Source: a bacterium D16-50 (GTDB lineage Bacteria > Bacillota > Clostridia > Lachnospirales > Lachnospiraceae). From it: a DNA stretch of 64,000 nucleotides. Position numbers and translations under genes: made by a program. Of this stretch, positions 35,615 through 45,126 are shown piece after piece; position 1 is the first letter of the stretch, and each line of letters starts with the position of its first letter. The stretch spans positions 124,001-188,000 of the forward strand of contig RAZA01000007.1 in the NCBI GenBank assembly GCA_003612485.1. Direction: 5' to 3'. Under the pieces are notes generated by a model. It saw only the letters and a list, made by a program, of their open reading frames with translations. It had not been told where the DNA came from and searched no databases.

Positions 35615-37591
35615 CTATATTGGCTGGTTCGGTTTCTTATATCCGAAGTCAGGAATATGGGACCAGCGCTCTCGGAAGTAATGGGCGGCCAATTTGGGTC
35701 GGCGGTCACGGGTAAATATTCCCTTTTTGTTGCCCTGCACCCGCATCAGTCCTTGACTGGTGGCGAAGTCAGCGAAGTTCCACACCTGCTCGCCTACGAA
35801 GTTTTCCATGGAATCCACCACCCTATGATTTGCCTCGTAGTAGGCCACCTGATATTCCTCCGTCCACATGACGGGAGTGGTATCGTGAAGACCGCTGACG
35901 GTGTCGGCTCCATATTCCGTGAATAGGAAGGGCTTTCCTTGAGCGTTCCAGAATTCCATCTCCTCCCTGCAGATCTCTTCCGCCGCCTGCAGGTCGCCGC
36001 CGCAGGCGTACCAGCCATAGTAGCGGTTCAGGCAGAAAACGTCGCTGAGCTTTAAGGTGCAGTCATCCTTGTAATTGGCCATCTGGACGCTGACCATAGT
36101 GCAGGGGCGCTTCTGGGGATCGGAGGATTTGGCCAGATCAAAGAGGGGTTTGAAATATTCATAAGCTCCTTTTCCGCTTGTGTCCGCCTCGTTGGCGATG
36201 CTCCACATTACCACGCAGGCATGGTTCTTGTCTCTGGCGATCATGTCCCGAATTACTTCTTTGTGATGTTCAAAGGTGCGGATGCCGCCCTCCTCTATGG
36301 GGTCGAAGGTGTCCGCCTTTTTTCCGTCCTTGAAATTTGCGCCGCCGCCGAAGTTCAAATGTACGCCCACGGCGGGGGTCTCGTCTATCACCACGATTCC
36401 CTCCTGATCGCAGAGCCGCATCATCTCCTCGCTGTAGGGGTAATGGCTGGTGCGGAAGCTGTTGGCGCCCTGCCATTTCATCAGGCTGATATCCTTTACG
36501 TTCATAGGCAGGTTCAAGCCCCGGCCTGCAGGAAAGGTATCCTCGTGTTTGCCGTAACCCTTGAAATAAAAGGGCTTTCCGTTGATGAGGAATTTACCCT
36601 TCTCTACCTTTACTGTGCGGATGCCGTAGTCAATGCGGTATACATCCTCTCCGAATTTTATGGTGACTTGGTAGAGATAGGGCTTCAGGGGCTGCCAGAG
36701 GACGGGATTTTGGAGTGTGAGGCTGCCTTTAAAGACATTGCTGTGGGAAGATTCGGCATTGGCGGGGCAATCTCCTTTTGCCACCAGCTTTCCGGTGCGG
36801 CTGTGGATCTCTATTGTGAGTTTGCCGTTTCCCATGGTCTCAATTTCATAATTGATTTGTGCTGAACCATTGAAGGTGCCGGTATCTTTAGAAAAGCCGC
36901 GTATCTCATGGGAATCCTGATTATTCTTTTTTGTCCCGTCAGCATTTTTCTGCAAACCAAGAGCTTGAGCCGATCCGGATTCCTCCTCCACATGGGAGGT
37001 CAGAGAAATATCCCGGATATAATTTCTGGGGGTGGTGTACAGCTTCACCGGGCGGGTGATGCCGCAGTAATTGAAAAAGTCGAAATTGGGGTTGTTTCGC
37101 TTTCTGCTTCCCTTGGAGGGAAAAAATCCGCCCCCCAGCAGATTGCCGCCGTTTTCGTTTCCCACGGGCAAGGTGGAGTGGTCGATGCGATTGTCCACGG
37201 CGATGGTGAGCAGGTTTTCTCCCTGCTGCAGGAAGTCATTGATCTCCACCTCAAAGGGCAGAAAACCCCCCTTGTGTTCACAGATTTGCTTACCGTTCAG
37301 GTACACCTTCGCCATGTGGGTGACAGCTGCCATTCGCAGCAGGATCCTCTGGCTTGTCATGTAGGAGGGTATGCTGAGGGCGCGCTGGTAAAAGACCCAG
37401 CCATAATGCTCCCGGAAATCCTCGCCCTCCTTTAGGTCGTTGTAAGATGACGGGACAGCCATGGTCATGGCATTTATCAGGGGACGTTCATACCATTTTT
37501 CATCAAAGCCCTTTCCGTCATCTAGTTTGAAGCTCCAGATTCCGCTTAGGTCTATTAATCCTCTAGATTCAGTTAGAACGGGATATAACAT
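35615..37591 (-). CDS. Beta-glucuronidase (GH2)
   Basis: The 658-residue GH2 enzyme hydrolyses beta-glucuronides. Acid/base E468 lies in MWSIANEADT and nucleophile E559 in FLFTEYGADT. The Asn-x-Lys motif that recognises the glucuronate carboxylate is present as N621-K-K623 in QGNKKGIF, which separates glucuronidases from galactosidases. After DETPAVGVHLNF a loop about as long as the E. coli one follows, so it probably belongs to the Loop 1 class that handles small glucuronides. A hydrophilic insertion sits near residues 203-240. No signal peptide. AAGGAG precedes the ATG. Together with uxuA/uxuB it fits glucuronate use. Confidence 0.93.
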   Translation of the reverse strand: MLYPVLTESRGLIDLSGIWSFKLDDGKGFDEKWYERPLINAMTMAVPSSYNDLKEGEDFREHYGWVFYQRALSIPSYMTSQRILLRMAAVTHMAKVYLNGKQICEHKGGFLPFEVEINDFLQQGENLLTIAVDNRIDHSTLPVGNENGGNLLGGGFFPSKGSRKRNNPNFDFFNYCGITRPVKLYTTPRNYIRDISLTSHVEEESGSAQALGLQKNADGTKKNNQDSHEIRGFSKDTGTFNGSAQINYEIETMGNGKLTIEIHSRTGKLVAKGDCPANAESSHSNVFKGSLTLQNPVLWQPLKPYLYQVTIKFGEDVYRIDYGIRTVKVEKGKFLINGKPFYFKGYGKHEDTFPAGRGLNLPMNVKDISLMKWQGANSFRTSHYPYSEEMMRLCDQEGIVVIDETPAVGVHLNFGGGANFKDGKKADTFDPIEEGGIRTFEHHKEVIRDMIARDKNHACVVMWSIANEADTSGKGAYEYFKPLFDLAKSSDPQKRPCTMVSVQMANYKDDCTLKLSDVFCLNRYYGWYACGGDLQAAEEICREEMEFWNAQGKPFLFTEYGADTVSGLHDTTPVMWTEEYQVAYYEANHRVVDSMENFVGEQVWNFADFATSQGLMRVQGNKKGIFTRDRRPKLAAHYFRERWSHIPDFGYKKPNQPI

Positions 37592-37709
37592 AGTATTCTC
37601 CTTTTGGCCGCATATCTTATTGTGGGCAGCAGTTTTCTCATAGCATTAAAATGTACAGATCTGTGGGAAAATATGCAGAGGAGGGCTGAAGGGTTTGTGG
37701 ATAAAGACA

Positions 37710-37750
37710 AAAAATGATAGGCGGGAAAGCCTTAAAAAGGATTTCCCGCC
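37710..37750 (-). terminator. Terminator after argS
   Basis: GGCGGGAAA (37720-37728) and TTTCCCGCC (37742-37750) pair. On the minus strand the hairpin is followed by a T-run after a few bases. Confidence 0.7.
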
Positions 37751-37772
37751 CAATATACTGATATCTTATGGA

Positions 37773-39539
37773 TTACATTTTTTCCGGCGCAGAGAAGCCA
37801 AGGAGGTCGATGCAGGTCTCCAGCACGTCTCTTGTGAGGGCCAGCAGCGCAATGAGGCTTTCCCTCTTGGCGGCATTTTCCTCTGCAAGAATTTTTGTTT
37901 CATGGTAGAAATGGTTGAAGGCATTGGCCAGATCGTAGATATAGGCGCATACCTTGTGGGGCGCAATTTCTTCGGCGGCGCTAAGCAGCATGGTGTTGAA
38001 CTGTACCAGCGCCATCTCCAGCTCCTTTTCGGATTGGTTTCCGGCCTCCAGAAGCGTGAGATTTTCCAGAGTCCCCCCCTGCTCCTTATATTTGTTCAGG
38101 ATGGATTTGATGCGGACAATGGTGTATAGGATGTAGGGGCCTGTGTCTCCCTCAAAGGAGGTAAATCTGTCAATGTCGAATACATAGTCTTTTGAGGCCT
38201 GATTGGACAGATCACCGTATTTTAAGGCGGAGAGGGCTACAGTGTCCGCCACGGCCAAGGCTTCCTCTTCGGGCATTTCCCTGCCTTCCCTGATCTTTCG
38301 GTACATTTCATCCTTGGTTTCCTGAATAAGATTTTCCAGCTTCATGACGCCGCCGTCCCTTGTCTTAAAGGGTTTTCCGTCGTTTCCGTTCATGGTCCCA
38401 TGGCCCAGAAATTTCAGTCTCGTCTCCGGCTTTACCAGCTTTGTCTTGCGGGCGCAGCGGAATACTTGCTCGAAGTACAGTTCCTGCCGCTTGTCTGTGA
38501 TATAGATGATCTCATCCGGAGAATAGAGCCGCATACGTTCCATGATGGTGGCCAGATCGGTGGTATTGTAGAGGGCGGCCCCATCGGATTTCAGGATCAT
38601 GCAGGGAGGAATTTCTTTGGTATCCGTTTCTTCTTTTACATCTACCACCAGCGCCCCCTCGCTGATATAGGCATAACCGTTGTCCTTCATATAGGCTACC
38701 ATCTCAGGAATCAGTTCGTGTACGTCGCTTTCTCCCTTCCAGAGATCAAATTCTACATTCAGATTGTCGTAGTTTTTCTTTAAGTCTACTTTTGAGACAT
38801 CCAGAATGTGCTTCCATAGGGCGCGATACCCCCTTACACCGGACTGGAATTTCAAAGTTGCCTCCATGGCCCGAGCCTTATATTCCGGATTCTCCTTTGA
38901 TTTTGCGCTGGCGAGGGGATAGATCACACCGAATTCTTCTTCGGTAAAGGGCGGCTCCTTGGGGTATTCTCCCTCGTAGTTTTCGTCAAAGTAGACTAAT
39001 TCCGGCCTCCGTTCCTGCAGCTCCGTGATCACTTGCCCGATGGGCAGGCCCCAGTCCCCCAGATGCACGTCACCGATACATTCGTTTCCTGCATAACGGC
39101 AGATCCGCTTGATGCTCTCACCGATAATGGCCGGGCGCAGATGTCCTACATGTAAAGGCTTGGCCACATTGGCTCCGCCGTAATCAATCATAATTTTTTG
39201 AGGGTGCTGCGGCATTTCCAGACCGAACTTGGGCTCTGTGCGCATGGTGTTCATCACTCTCAGCAGATACTGTTTTGACAGCTTCAGATTCAAAAAGCCC
39301 GGAGGTACGGCGGTGATCTCCTGAAATACATCGCTTTCAGCCAGCTTTGCCGCTACGTCGTTTGCTATCATGATGGGAGCTTTTTTATACTTTTTTGCCC
39401 CTGCCATGGCGCCGTTGCACTGATATTCACACAAGTCAGGACGGTTGGACAAGGTGACTCTGCCCAGAGTTTTGTCATAGCCTGCCGCCTCGAAGGCCTT
39501 ACCCATTTCTTCTGACAACAAATCCAGTATCTTCTTCAT
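37773..39539 (-). CDS. argS: Arginyl-tRNA synthetase
   Basis: The 588-residue class I synthetase charges tRNA-Arg. The HIGH motif is HVGH in ANVAKPLHVGHLRPAIIG near residue 130; the KMSK region reads GKPFKTRDGGVMKL. An N-terminal Add-1 domain and a C-terminal anticodon-binding helical domain (HFYHETKIL) are present. The start has AAAGGAATT upstream. It sits between the glucuronidase and the ECF genes without evident functional link. Confidence 0.97.
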   Translation of the reverse strand: MKKILDLLSEEMGKAFEAAGYDKTLGRVTLSNRPDLCEYQCNGAMAGAKKYKKAPIMIANDVAAKLAESDVFQEITAVPPGFLNLKLSKQYLLRVMNTMRTEPKFGLEMPQHPQKIMIDYGGANVAKPLHVGHLRPAIIGESIKRICRYAGNECIGDVHLGDWGLPIGQVITELQERRPELVYFDENYEGEYPKEPPFTEEEFGVIYPLASAKSKENPEYKARAMEATLKFQSGVRGYRALWKHILDVSKVDLKKNYDNLNVEFDLWKGESDVHELIPEMVAYMKDNGYAYISEGALVVDVKEETDTKEIPPCMILKSDGAALYNTTDLATIMERMRLYSPDEIIYITDKRQELYFEQVFRCARKTKLVKPETRLKFLGHGTMNGNDGKPFKTRDGGVMKLENLIQETKDEMYRKIREGREMPEEEALAVADTVALSALKYGDLSNQASKDYVFDIDRFTSFEGDTGPYILYTIVRIKSILNKYKEQGGTLENLTLLEAGNQSEKELEMALVQFNTMLLSAAEEIAPHKVCAYIYDLANAFNHFYHETKILAEENAAKRESLIALLALTRDVLETCIDLLGFSAPEKM

Positions 39540-39713
39540 CTTAATTCCTTTCTGTTATGTTCCTTTTTGATTGTGGGATCATGAATTCCGGTATTTTTAT
39601 GCTTTTTGAGACTTTGCCTCTGAAAATGGATGCAACGCCTGATCAAGCTACAATAAGTATTCCTGATATTTATGCTATCACATAGATGGATTTAGATCAA
39701 GTCTCTCTTGCGT

Positions 39714-40232
39714 TTACTGGCTTTTCATGCCTCTTTCCGCCATCCGCAGAGCCGATATGATGGGAAGGATCAAGGCTCCGCAGAAAAAATTGCTGATGCC
39801 GTGGATACAGTCCATGGGAAGGCCTGCGTAGATCCATCCGATCATTCCTTTGAAGCTCAGGCCGAAGAGCAGGGCCTGAGCCGGTGCGTACAAGATTCCG
39901 AAGGAAAAGCCATGAGCGGCGGACACTGCCATATATACCAGAGGACGAATCCTCTTGGGCAATTTCTGGGGAAGAAGCATGACTGCGCCCCACAGAATGG
40001 CCCATACATACAGATAAGGGAGCCACCATGCGGCAAAGCCGCAGAAGATGCCGTTCAATATCACATAGACATAAATGGGATATAGTGCCTTCCGACGGTA
40101 GACCACCGTAAATGCCACGATGAAGGTCCCCAGCAGATGGATATTGGGGGCGATCTCCATTATGACCTTGGAGGCGTACATTACCGCCCCCAGCATGGAG
40201 AATACCGCCATTTCTTTTACAGTGAGCTTCAT
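39714..40232 (-). CDS. ECF transporter S component, predicted cobalamin-related
   Basis: The 172-residue protein has six hydrophobic segments and the S-component look: MKLTVKEMAVFSMLGAVMYA at the start, then a GIPxxCIHGISNFF-like conserved end (GLPMDCIHGISNFFCGAL). S components bind a vitamin and dock on a shared EcfAAT module, which is not encoded here. The ATG at 40232 is two bases from the stop of the DUF4430 lipoprotein gene, and the pair lies behind a cobalamin riboswitch. Uptake of cobalamin or a precursor is therefore inferred. The longer frame start overlaps the upstream gene and is rejected. Confidence 0.85.
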   Translation of the reverse strand: MKLTVKEMAVFSMLGAVMYASKVIMEIAPNIHLLGTFIVAFTVVYRRKALYPIYVYVILNGIFCGFAAWWLPYLYVWAILWGAVMLLPQKLPKRIRPLVYMAVSAAHGFSFGILYAPAQALLFGLSFKGMIGWIYAGLPMDCIHGISNFFCGALILPIISALRMAERGMKSQ

Positions 40233-40234
40233 TC

Positions 40235-40705
40235 TTATTCTACCTTGAAAGCGTAGTCCGCATCCGCCGTTACGGGGGTGGAGTCCACGCCGCTGGTGGC
40301 ATATTCTCCGTTGACATAGAATGCCCAATATACGCCGTCCGCATCATAATCGGCGGTGATGCCGTTGACCGTCTTTACAAAGATGCCGTATTCACTCTCA
40401 TCTCCGGAGATAACCCCCAGCTCCAGCAGGGCGTCTCCCACAGTCTCTTTGTCCGTATGGATTTCCATATGGGTTTCGTTTCCGTCCTTGTCCGCCACAG
40501 TGAGGCTGAATTTCGTGCTGCCTTCACCAATACTGCTGCCGTCGTCGTAGACGGTTCCCGCGGACTGGCTTGCGCCGGAGGAGGACTCGTCTCCTTTTTT
40601 GCCGCATCCTGCCGTAAACAGCGCCATAGCCACAATAAGCGCCATACAACGCAAATACAGTGTGCCGCAAAATAGATTCCTTTGGTTTCTGCATTTCTTT
40701 TGCAT
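40235..40705 (-). CDS. DUF4430-domain lipoprotein, predicted cobalamin binding
   Basis: The 156-residue product has a lipoprotein signal with FTAGC and Cys34. The mature part ends in a DUF4430 (transcobalamin-like C-terminal) domain: ETVGDALLELGVISGDES, then VNGITADYDADGVYWAFYVN. The start at 40705 is seven bases from AAGGAG; the frame is open much further upstream, but that stretch is the riboswitch and not protein. The gene precedes the ECF S component with almost no gap. The inferred role is surface capture of cobalamin or a related corrinoid for the S component. Confidence 0.85.
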   Translation of the reverse strand: MQKKCRNQRNLFCGTLYLRCMALIVAMALFTAGCGKKGDESSSGASQSAGTVYDDGSSIGEGSTKFSLTVADKDGNETHMEIHTDKETVGDALLELGVISGDESEYGIFVKTVNGITADYDADGVYWAFYVNGEYATSGVDSTPVTADADYAFKVE

Positions 40706-40797
40706 GTACATTCTCCTTAGATTTGTATTTCCCTCCAAAGACCGGCCCTCGCAGTCCGGTTCGTGGGAACCGCGGAAGGATTTCGGACAGTCCGGAT

Positions 40798-40954
40798 ATT
40801 TCGACTCGGCACTCTCCTGACCGGCCTTCTCAGATTTTAGATCCAATGGCTTGTCCCGAAATGTGGCTTTCGGTGAGATCAGCAGGATTGTCTTGTGCCT
40901 CACGGCGACGGGCTCGTATAGGATTTGCACCTATTTCCCCGAACGATCCGAAAT
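40798..40954 (-). ncRNA. Cobalamin riboswitch
   Basis: On the minus strand the core reads GGGGAAATAGGTGCAAATCC followed by TATACGAGCCCGTCGCCGTGA, the conserved cobalamin-aptamer segment. Further 3' is GGTCAGGAGAGTGCC, which matches the B12 box. Closing stem P1 is formed by ATTTCGGATCG and CGAGTCGAAAT. The region 40710-40797 downstream holds competing hairpins (GGTTC/GAACC) near the ribosome-binding site, so translational control is likely. It governs the DUF4430-ECF genes. Confidence 0.9.
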
Positions 40955-41039
40955 TTATCATAGTCTCTGGTTATGTATCTGTCAATGGGAAAATATATGC
41001 TTGCTAAACGTATGAAGCGATCAATCTGTTTGATGAAAA

Positions 41040-41064
41040 GAGCCGGACTGTAGGGGTCCGGCTC
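41040..41064 (-). terminator. Terminator after uxuB
   Basis: GAGCCGGAC and GTCCGGCTC form a 9-base stem with a 7-base loop, followed on the minus strand by TTTT. Confidence 0.85.
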
Positions 41065-41073
41065 CTTCCGAAT

Positions 41074-42657
41074 TTATACATATTTTTCAAGTGTCCTGCG
41101 AACGGCGGATTTTCCTGTCATTAATTCCTCAAAATATCCTATGACTTTATCTGCAAGACCGCACTGGTATAGGTTCACGCCGAAAATGGATGCGTCGGAC
41201 AGTATGGGGCGAAGCCTTTCGGCATCCACGCAGGATCCGGGTTTCATGTCTCCCAGTTTTTCCTTCATGGAAGCGTAGAGAGGATCGGGGCTGACCTCGA
41301 AGGGCTCTCCCTGATCATCTATCCCGGTGAGATACCGCAGCCATCCGGCCAGAACCAGAGGGATCAGCTTCAGCTCGGACGCCCTGCGGCTGTCCGATGC
41401 CATATAGGCCTTGATGGTCTCCCCGTAGCGGATGCTCAGCTTCTGGGAAGTGTCCGTGGCAATGCGCTGAGGTGTGTCGGGCATGAAGGGGTTGGGAAAA
41501 CGCTCTGTGAGAACCTCCTTTAAGAACCGGGCCGGATCGATGACGCCCGGATCTACTACGAAGGGCATGCCCTCCTCGTGGCTCATGCGGTCTATGAAAG
41601 CCTTCAGCTGGGGATCCTTCATTTCCTCTGCGATGGAAGTATATCCCAGCAGGCAGCCGTAGACGGCAAGGCAGGTGTGGAGGGGATTCAGGCAGGTGCA
41701 GACCTTCATTTTCTCTACCTTGTTCACGGTATCCCTGTCAGTGATGATGACCCCCACATCCTCCAGAGGGGGCCTGCCGTTGGGAAATTTGTCCTCAATT
41801 ACCAGATACTGGGTTTTTTCTGCATTTACAAAAGGCGCGGTATAGGTGTGTTTGGAGGTGACGAAGGGGCTGATATCCTCCAAGCCGTCTGCAATCAGCT
41901 GCTCCTCCACCATGGGATGGGGACGGGGGGTGATCTTGTCGATCATGCTCCAGGGGAAGGCAATGTCCCTTTGCAGATAATCGAAGTCCTCCTGTGTGAT
42001 TTTGCCGTTCTTCAGCCACATTTCGGCAATTTCAGTCACGGCAGCCTGCAGCTTTTCACCGTTGTGGGAGCAGTTGTCCATGCTGACCAGCGCCAGAGGC
42101 TTTCCGCAGGCTTTCCTTCTGCCCAGACACATGGCGGTGAGCTGTGCCATGAAGCTTCTGCAGTTTTCTGGTCCCTCCGCCATATCCTGAGCCACTGCCG
42201 GAGCCAATTCCCCTGCCCCGGTGCGCAGAGAGTAGCCTTTTTCCGTGATGGTGAAGGATACCATCTGCAGAGAAGGCTCTTTAAAGACCTCAGCGATCCT
42301 CTCGCTGTCGTGGAGCATAGTAAGGCTCTCGGACATGGAGCCTACCACTTCTTTCTCCAGCCTGCCGTCCGCATTCAGAGTCACCGCTATGGTTAGATTA
42401 TTGTATGGACGAAAACATTTCGTTATTATTTCGTCATCATATCCCTCGCAGGATACAATGCCCGTGTCCATCTTTTTCTGCTCTATGAGACGCTGGCAGA
42501 GAACTGCCGGAAAGATGCGGAAGATATTGCCGGATCCGAAGTGCATCCACTGGGGACAGAGGGCTGTGTTTTCTGCGATCTTTGCCGGATCGTAGGAGGG
42601 CAGGTGGTATCCGGCCCAGTTTTCCTTTGCCTGAATAGATTTCAATGATAGTTTCAT
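41074..42657 (-). CDS. uxuB: Fructuronate reductase / mannitol dehydrogenase family
   Basis: The 527-residue protein is a long-chain polyol dehydrogenase that reduces D-fructuronate to D-mannonate. N-terminal MHFGSGNIFRIFPA is the nucleotide-binding start, and the C-terminal part has a helical domain with MSHEEGMPFVVDPGVIDPAR. AGGAGAT precedes the ATG. It lies 26 bases downstream of uxuA, and the pair forms an operon for hexuronate degradation. Mannonate oxidoreductase of this family is the best fit from context; altronate is possible but less likely. Confidence 0.88.
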   Translation of the reverse strand: MKLSLKSIQAKENWAGYHLPSYDPAKIAENTALCPQWMHFGSGNIFRIFPAVLCQRLIEQKKMDTGIVSCEGYDDEIITKCFRPYNNLTIAVTLNADGRLEKEVVGSMSESLTMLHDSERIAEVFKEPSLQMVSFTITEKGYSLRTGAGELAPAVAQDMAEGPENCRSFMAQLTAMCLGRRKACGKPLALVSMDNCSHNGEKLQAAVTEIAEMWLKNGKITQEDFDYLQRDIAFPWSMIDKITPRPHPMVEEQLIADGLEDISPFVTSKHTYTAPFVNAEKTQYLVIEDKFPNGRPPLEDVGVIITDRDTVNKVEKMKVCTCLNPLHTCLAVYGCLLGYTSIAEEMKDPQLKAFIDRMSHEEGMPFVVDPGVIDPARFLKEVLTERFPNPFMPDTPQRIATDTSQKLSIRYGETIKAYMASDSRRASELKLIPLVLAGWLRYLTGIDDQGEPFEVSPDPLYASMKEKLGDMKPGSCVDAERLRPILSDASIFGVNLYQCGLADKVIGYFEELMTGKSAVRRTLEKYV

Positions 42658-42683
42658 GGTATATGATATCTCCTAATAAAATA

Positions 42684-43754
42684 TTATTTTTTCTCCTCAA
42701 GCTTTTCCAGCATATCCCAGCAGCCCCAAAGGTACATGATGCCCAGAGCTCTGTCATAGAGGCCGTAGCCGGGGCGGCATTTCTCTCCCCAGATATGGCG
42801 GCCGTGGTCGGGACGGACATACCCTTCATAGCCGCAGTCGTGGTAGGCTTTCATGATCTCCAGTATTCCCACGTCGCCGTCGCAGTCTCTATGGGAGGCT
42901 TCCGTGAAGTCGCCGTTGTCAAAATGCTTCACATTGCGGATGTGGGCAAAGGCGATTCTGGGGCAGTAAGCGCGGACGATATCAGCCACATGGTTCTCCT
43001 GATTTGCCCCCAGAGAGCCGGAGCAGAGGCAGAGGCAGTTGTGTTCGTCATCCACCATGGAGAGGAAGCGGCCGATGGATTCCTTGTCCACCAAAAGTCT
43101 TGGAAGGCCGAAAATGTCCCATGGGGGATCGTCCTGATGGATTGCCATTTTGATGCCGGTCTCCCGGCATGTGGGCATAATGGCCTCCAGAAAATACTTG
43201 AGATTCTCCCAGAGCCTTTCCTTGGTCACGGGCTTGTATTTTTCAAAAAGCTCGTCCAGCTTCTCCATGCGTTCGGGCTCCCAGCCGGGGAAGGTCAGTC
43301 CATGGAGGTTTTCCAGAATGTACTTTGCCATTTCCTTATAATCGTCCTGAATCTTGGACTTTTCGTAAAATAGGGCGGTGGAGCCGTCCTCCATAGGGTG
43401 GAAGAGATCCGTGCGGGTCCAGTCGAAAATGGGCATGAAATTATAGGTCACTACCTTGACGCCGAATTTTGCCAGATTGCGCAGGGTGGTCTTGTAGTTT
43501 TCGATATAGTGATCCCGGGTGGGGAGGCCGATCTTGATATCATCGTGGACATTGACGCTTTCCACCACGTCCATATTGAAGCCTGCCCCCTCGATCTGGC
43601 GGCGCACTTCCTCGATTTCCTCCACTTCCCAGACTTCGCCGGCCTGTTTCTGGTGCAAGGCCCAAACCAGCCCCGTGACTCCGGGAATCTGCCTGATTTG
43701 CTGCGGCGTGATGGTGTCGTTTCCCTCGCCGTACCAGCGGAATGTCATTTGCAT
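42684..43754 (-). CDS. uxuA: Mannonate dehydratase
   Basis: The 356-residue TIM-barrel protein converts D-mannonate to 2-keto-3-deoxygluconate. The N-terminus MQMTFRWYGEGNDTITPQQI, the segment VKVVTYNFMPIFDWTRTDL and the late VRPDHGRHIWGE metal/substrate motif match UxuA. AAGGAGG precedes the ATG at 43754. No uronate isomerase or KDG kinase lies nearby, so these steps must be encoded elsewhere. Confidence 0.96.
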   Translation of the reverse strand: MQMTFRWYGEGNDTITPQQIRQIPGVTGLVWALHQKQAGEVWEVEEIEEVRRQIEGAGFNMDVVESVNVHDDIKIGLPTRDHYIENYKTTLRNLAKFGVKVVTYNFMPIFDWTRTDLFHPMEDGSTALFYEKSKIQDDYKEMAKYILENLHGLTFPGWEPERMEKLDELFEKYKPVTKERLWENLKYFLEAIMPTCRETGIKMAIHQDDPPWDIFGLPRLLVDKESIGRFLSMVDDEHNCLCLCSGSLGANQENHVADIVRAYCPRIAFAHIRNVKHFDNGDFTEASHRDCDGDVGILEIMKAYHDCGYEGYVRPDHGRHIWGEKCRPGYGLYDRALGIMYLWGCWDMLEKLEEKK

Positions 43755-44190
43755 ACTGTATCCTCCTTTATATTTTGAATTCTAATCCATACAATGTAAT
43801 AGCGCTGGGAAATTGCTCCGTGTTAGTGTATTTTCGGCAATAATCTATGAAAAAATACGGCGGCATTTTCCTTTTTTAAGTCTTGACTCATAGATCTTAA
43901 GGGCGGACGCCCGGGTGGATGTGAAAAAGCGGATGTGAAAAGCTTGCTATTGTCTTCTTATTGTCACTTTATTATCATAGTGCAAAAAAGGAAAATATTC
44001 ATTCCCTTTATTGCCTAAAACATTGCAGATATTGACGTTTTTGGACGAATGTTTTTTGTTGTAGTTTTTCTTGTGAAAAAAGAAACGATATGTTAGAATC
44101 TGGCTATGGGGATTGGCATTTCCATGGGGAGTAAATGGTTGAAATACAGTCTGGCGGGTAAGCGGAGAACCGCAGGAAGAGGCGGCTTTT
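43755..44190. other. Divergent intergenic region uxuA / rsmG
   Basis: The 436-base gap must contain the uxuA promoter on the minus strand and the rsmG promoter on the plus strand. TTGACG near 44032 could be a -35 for rsmG, but a matching -10 is not clear. No ORF, RNA or repeat is recognised. Confidence 0.4.
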
Positions 44191-44958
44191 ATGAGGCAAT
44201 CGGAAAATCAATATGATACCGGCCGTTTTACGGAGGATCTGAGAGCGTGGGGAGTGACCCTCACGGAGGGGCAGCTGGCGCAGTTTGTGCGGTATTATGA
44301 GATGCTGGCAGAGTGGAATGAGAGGATGAATCTGACGGCTATCACAGCATATGAGGATGTGATGAAGAAGCATTTCTTGGACAGTTTATCTTTGACAAAG
44401 GTCTTTGAGGGAAAGGGCTTCCCCGGCGGGAAGGATGCGGGGAAGGGGTGTGCGGCCTCCTTGATCGACGTGGGCACGGGAGCGGGCTTTCCAGGCCTTG
44501 CCCTGAAGATCGCCTTTCCGGAGCTGAAGGTGACGCTGCTGGACTCTCTGAACAAACGGATTCAGTTTCTGGAGGCTGTGATCGGGGAGCTGGAGCTGGA
44601 GGGGGTCAGAGCCGTTCACGGCCGGGCGGAGGATTTTGCCAAGCCGGGAGAGATGAGGGAGAGCTTTGACCTATGTGTGTCCCGGGCTGTGGCCAGACTT
44701 TCCACGCTGGCGGAATATTGCCTTCCCTTTGTGCGGCAGGGCGGCATGTTTGTGGCGTATAAGTCCGAGAAGGTGTCGCAGGAGGTGCAGGAGGCACAGA
44801 GGGCGGTGTCTTTGCTGGGAGGGCGGCTGGAGGGGCAGACAGAATTTATGCTGCCCAATTCGGATATCTATAGAAATCTGATTCTGATAAAGAAGGTGAA
44901 GCCCTCCCCGGGGAAGTATCCCAGAAAGGCCGGTCTGCCGGGCAAAGAGCCCTTGTGA
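44191..44958 (+). CDS. rsmG: 16S rRNA (guanine-N7) methyltransferase RsmG
   Basis: The 255-residue SAM methyltransferase modifies G527 of 16S rRNA. The SAM motif is DVGTGAGFPGLALKIAFP near residue 95; MLAEWNERMNLTAITAYEDV precedes it. AGGAAGAGG lies upstream of the ATG. A Gly/Lys-rich segment around residues 72-88 lengthens it slightly. It is separated from mnmG by about 13 kb. Confidence 0.95.
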   Translation: MRQSENQYDTGRFTEDLRAWGVTLTEGQLAQFVRYYEMLAEWNERMNLTAITAYEDVMKKHFLDSLSLTKVFEGKGFPGGKDAGKGCAASLIDVGTGAGFPGLALKIAFPELKVTLLDSLNKRIQFLEAVIGELELEGVRAVHGRAEDFAKPGEMRESFDLCVSRAVARLSTLAEYCLPFVRQGGMFVAYKSEKVSQEVQEAQRAVSLLGGRLEGQTEFMLPNSDIYRNLILIKKVKPSPGKYPRKAGLPGKEPL

Positions 44959-45051
44959 GGGTAGGGTCTTATTGTGACTTTTGCATGTTCAGGGAAACAA
45001 AAAGCGCTGTTTTTGGCTGAATATTTTCAGTAAGTCCTTGTGTTATGTAAG

Positions 45052-45080
45052 TTGTGGAAAATGGAAAAGTATGTTATACT
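45052..45080 (+). promoter_or_regulatory. Sigma-A-type promoter for the DHH gene
   Basis: TTGTGG (45052-45057) and TATACT (45075-45080) are 17 bases apart; the gene starts 47 bases downstream, after CAGGAGGAG. Confidence 0.6.
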
Positions 45081-45126
45081 TGGCTAATGCTACATAAGCT
45101 TTAATGATTTTCAGGAGGAGTATACT

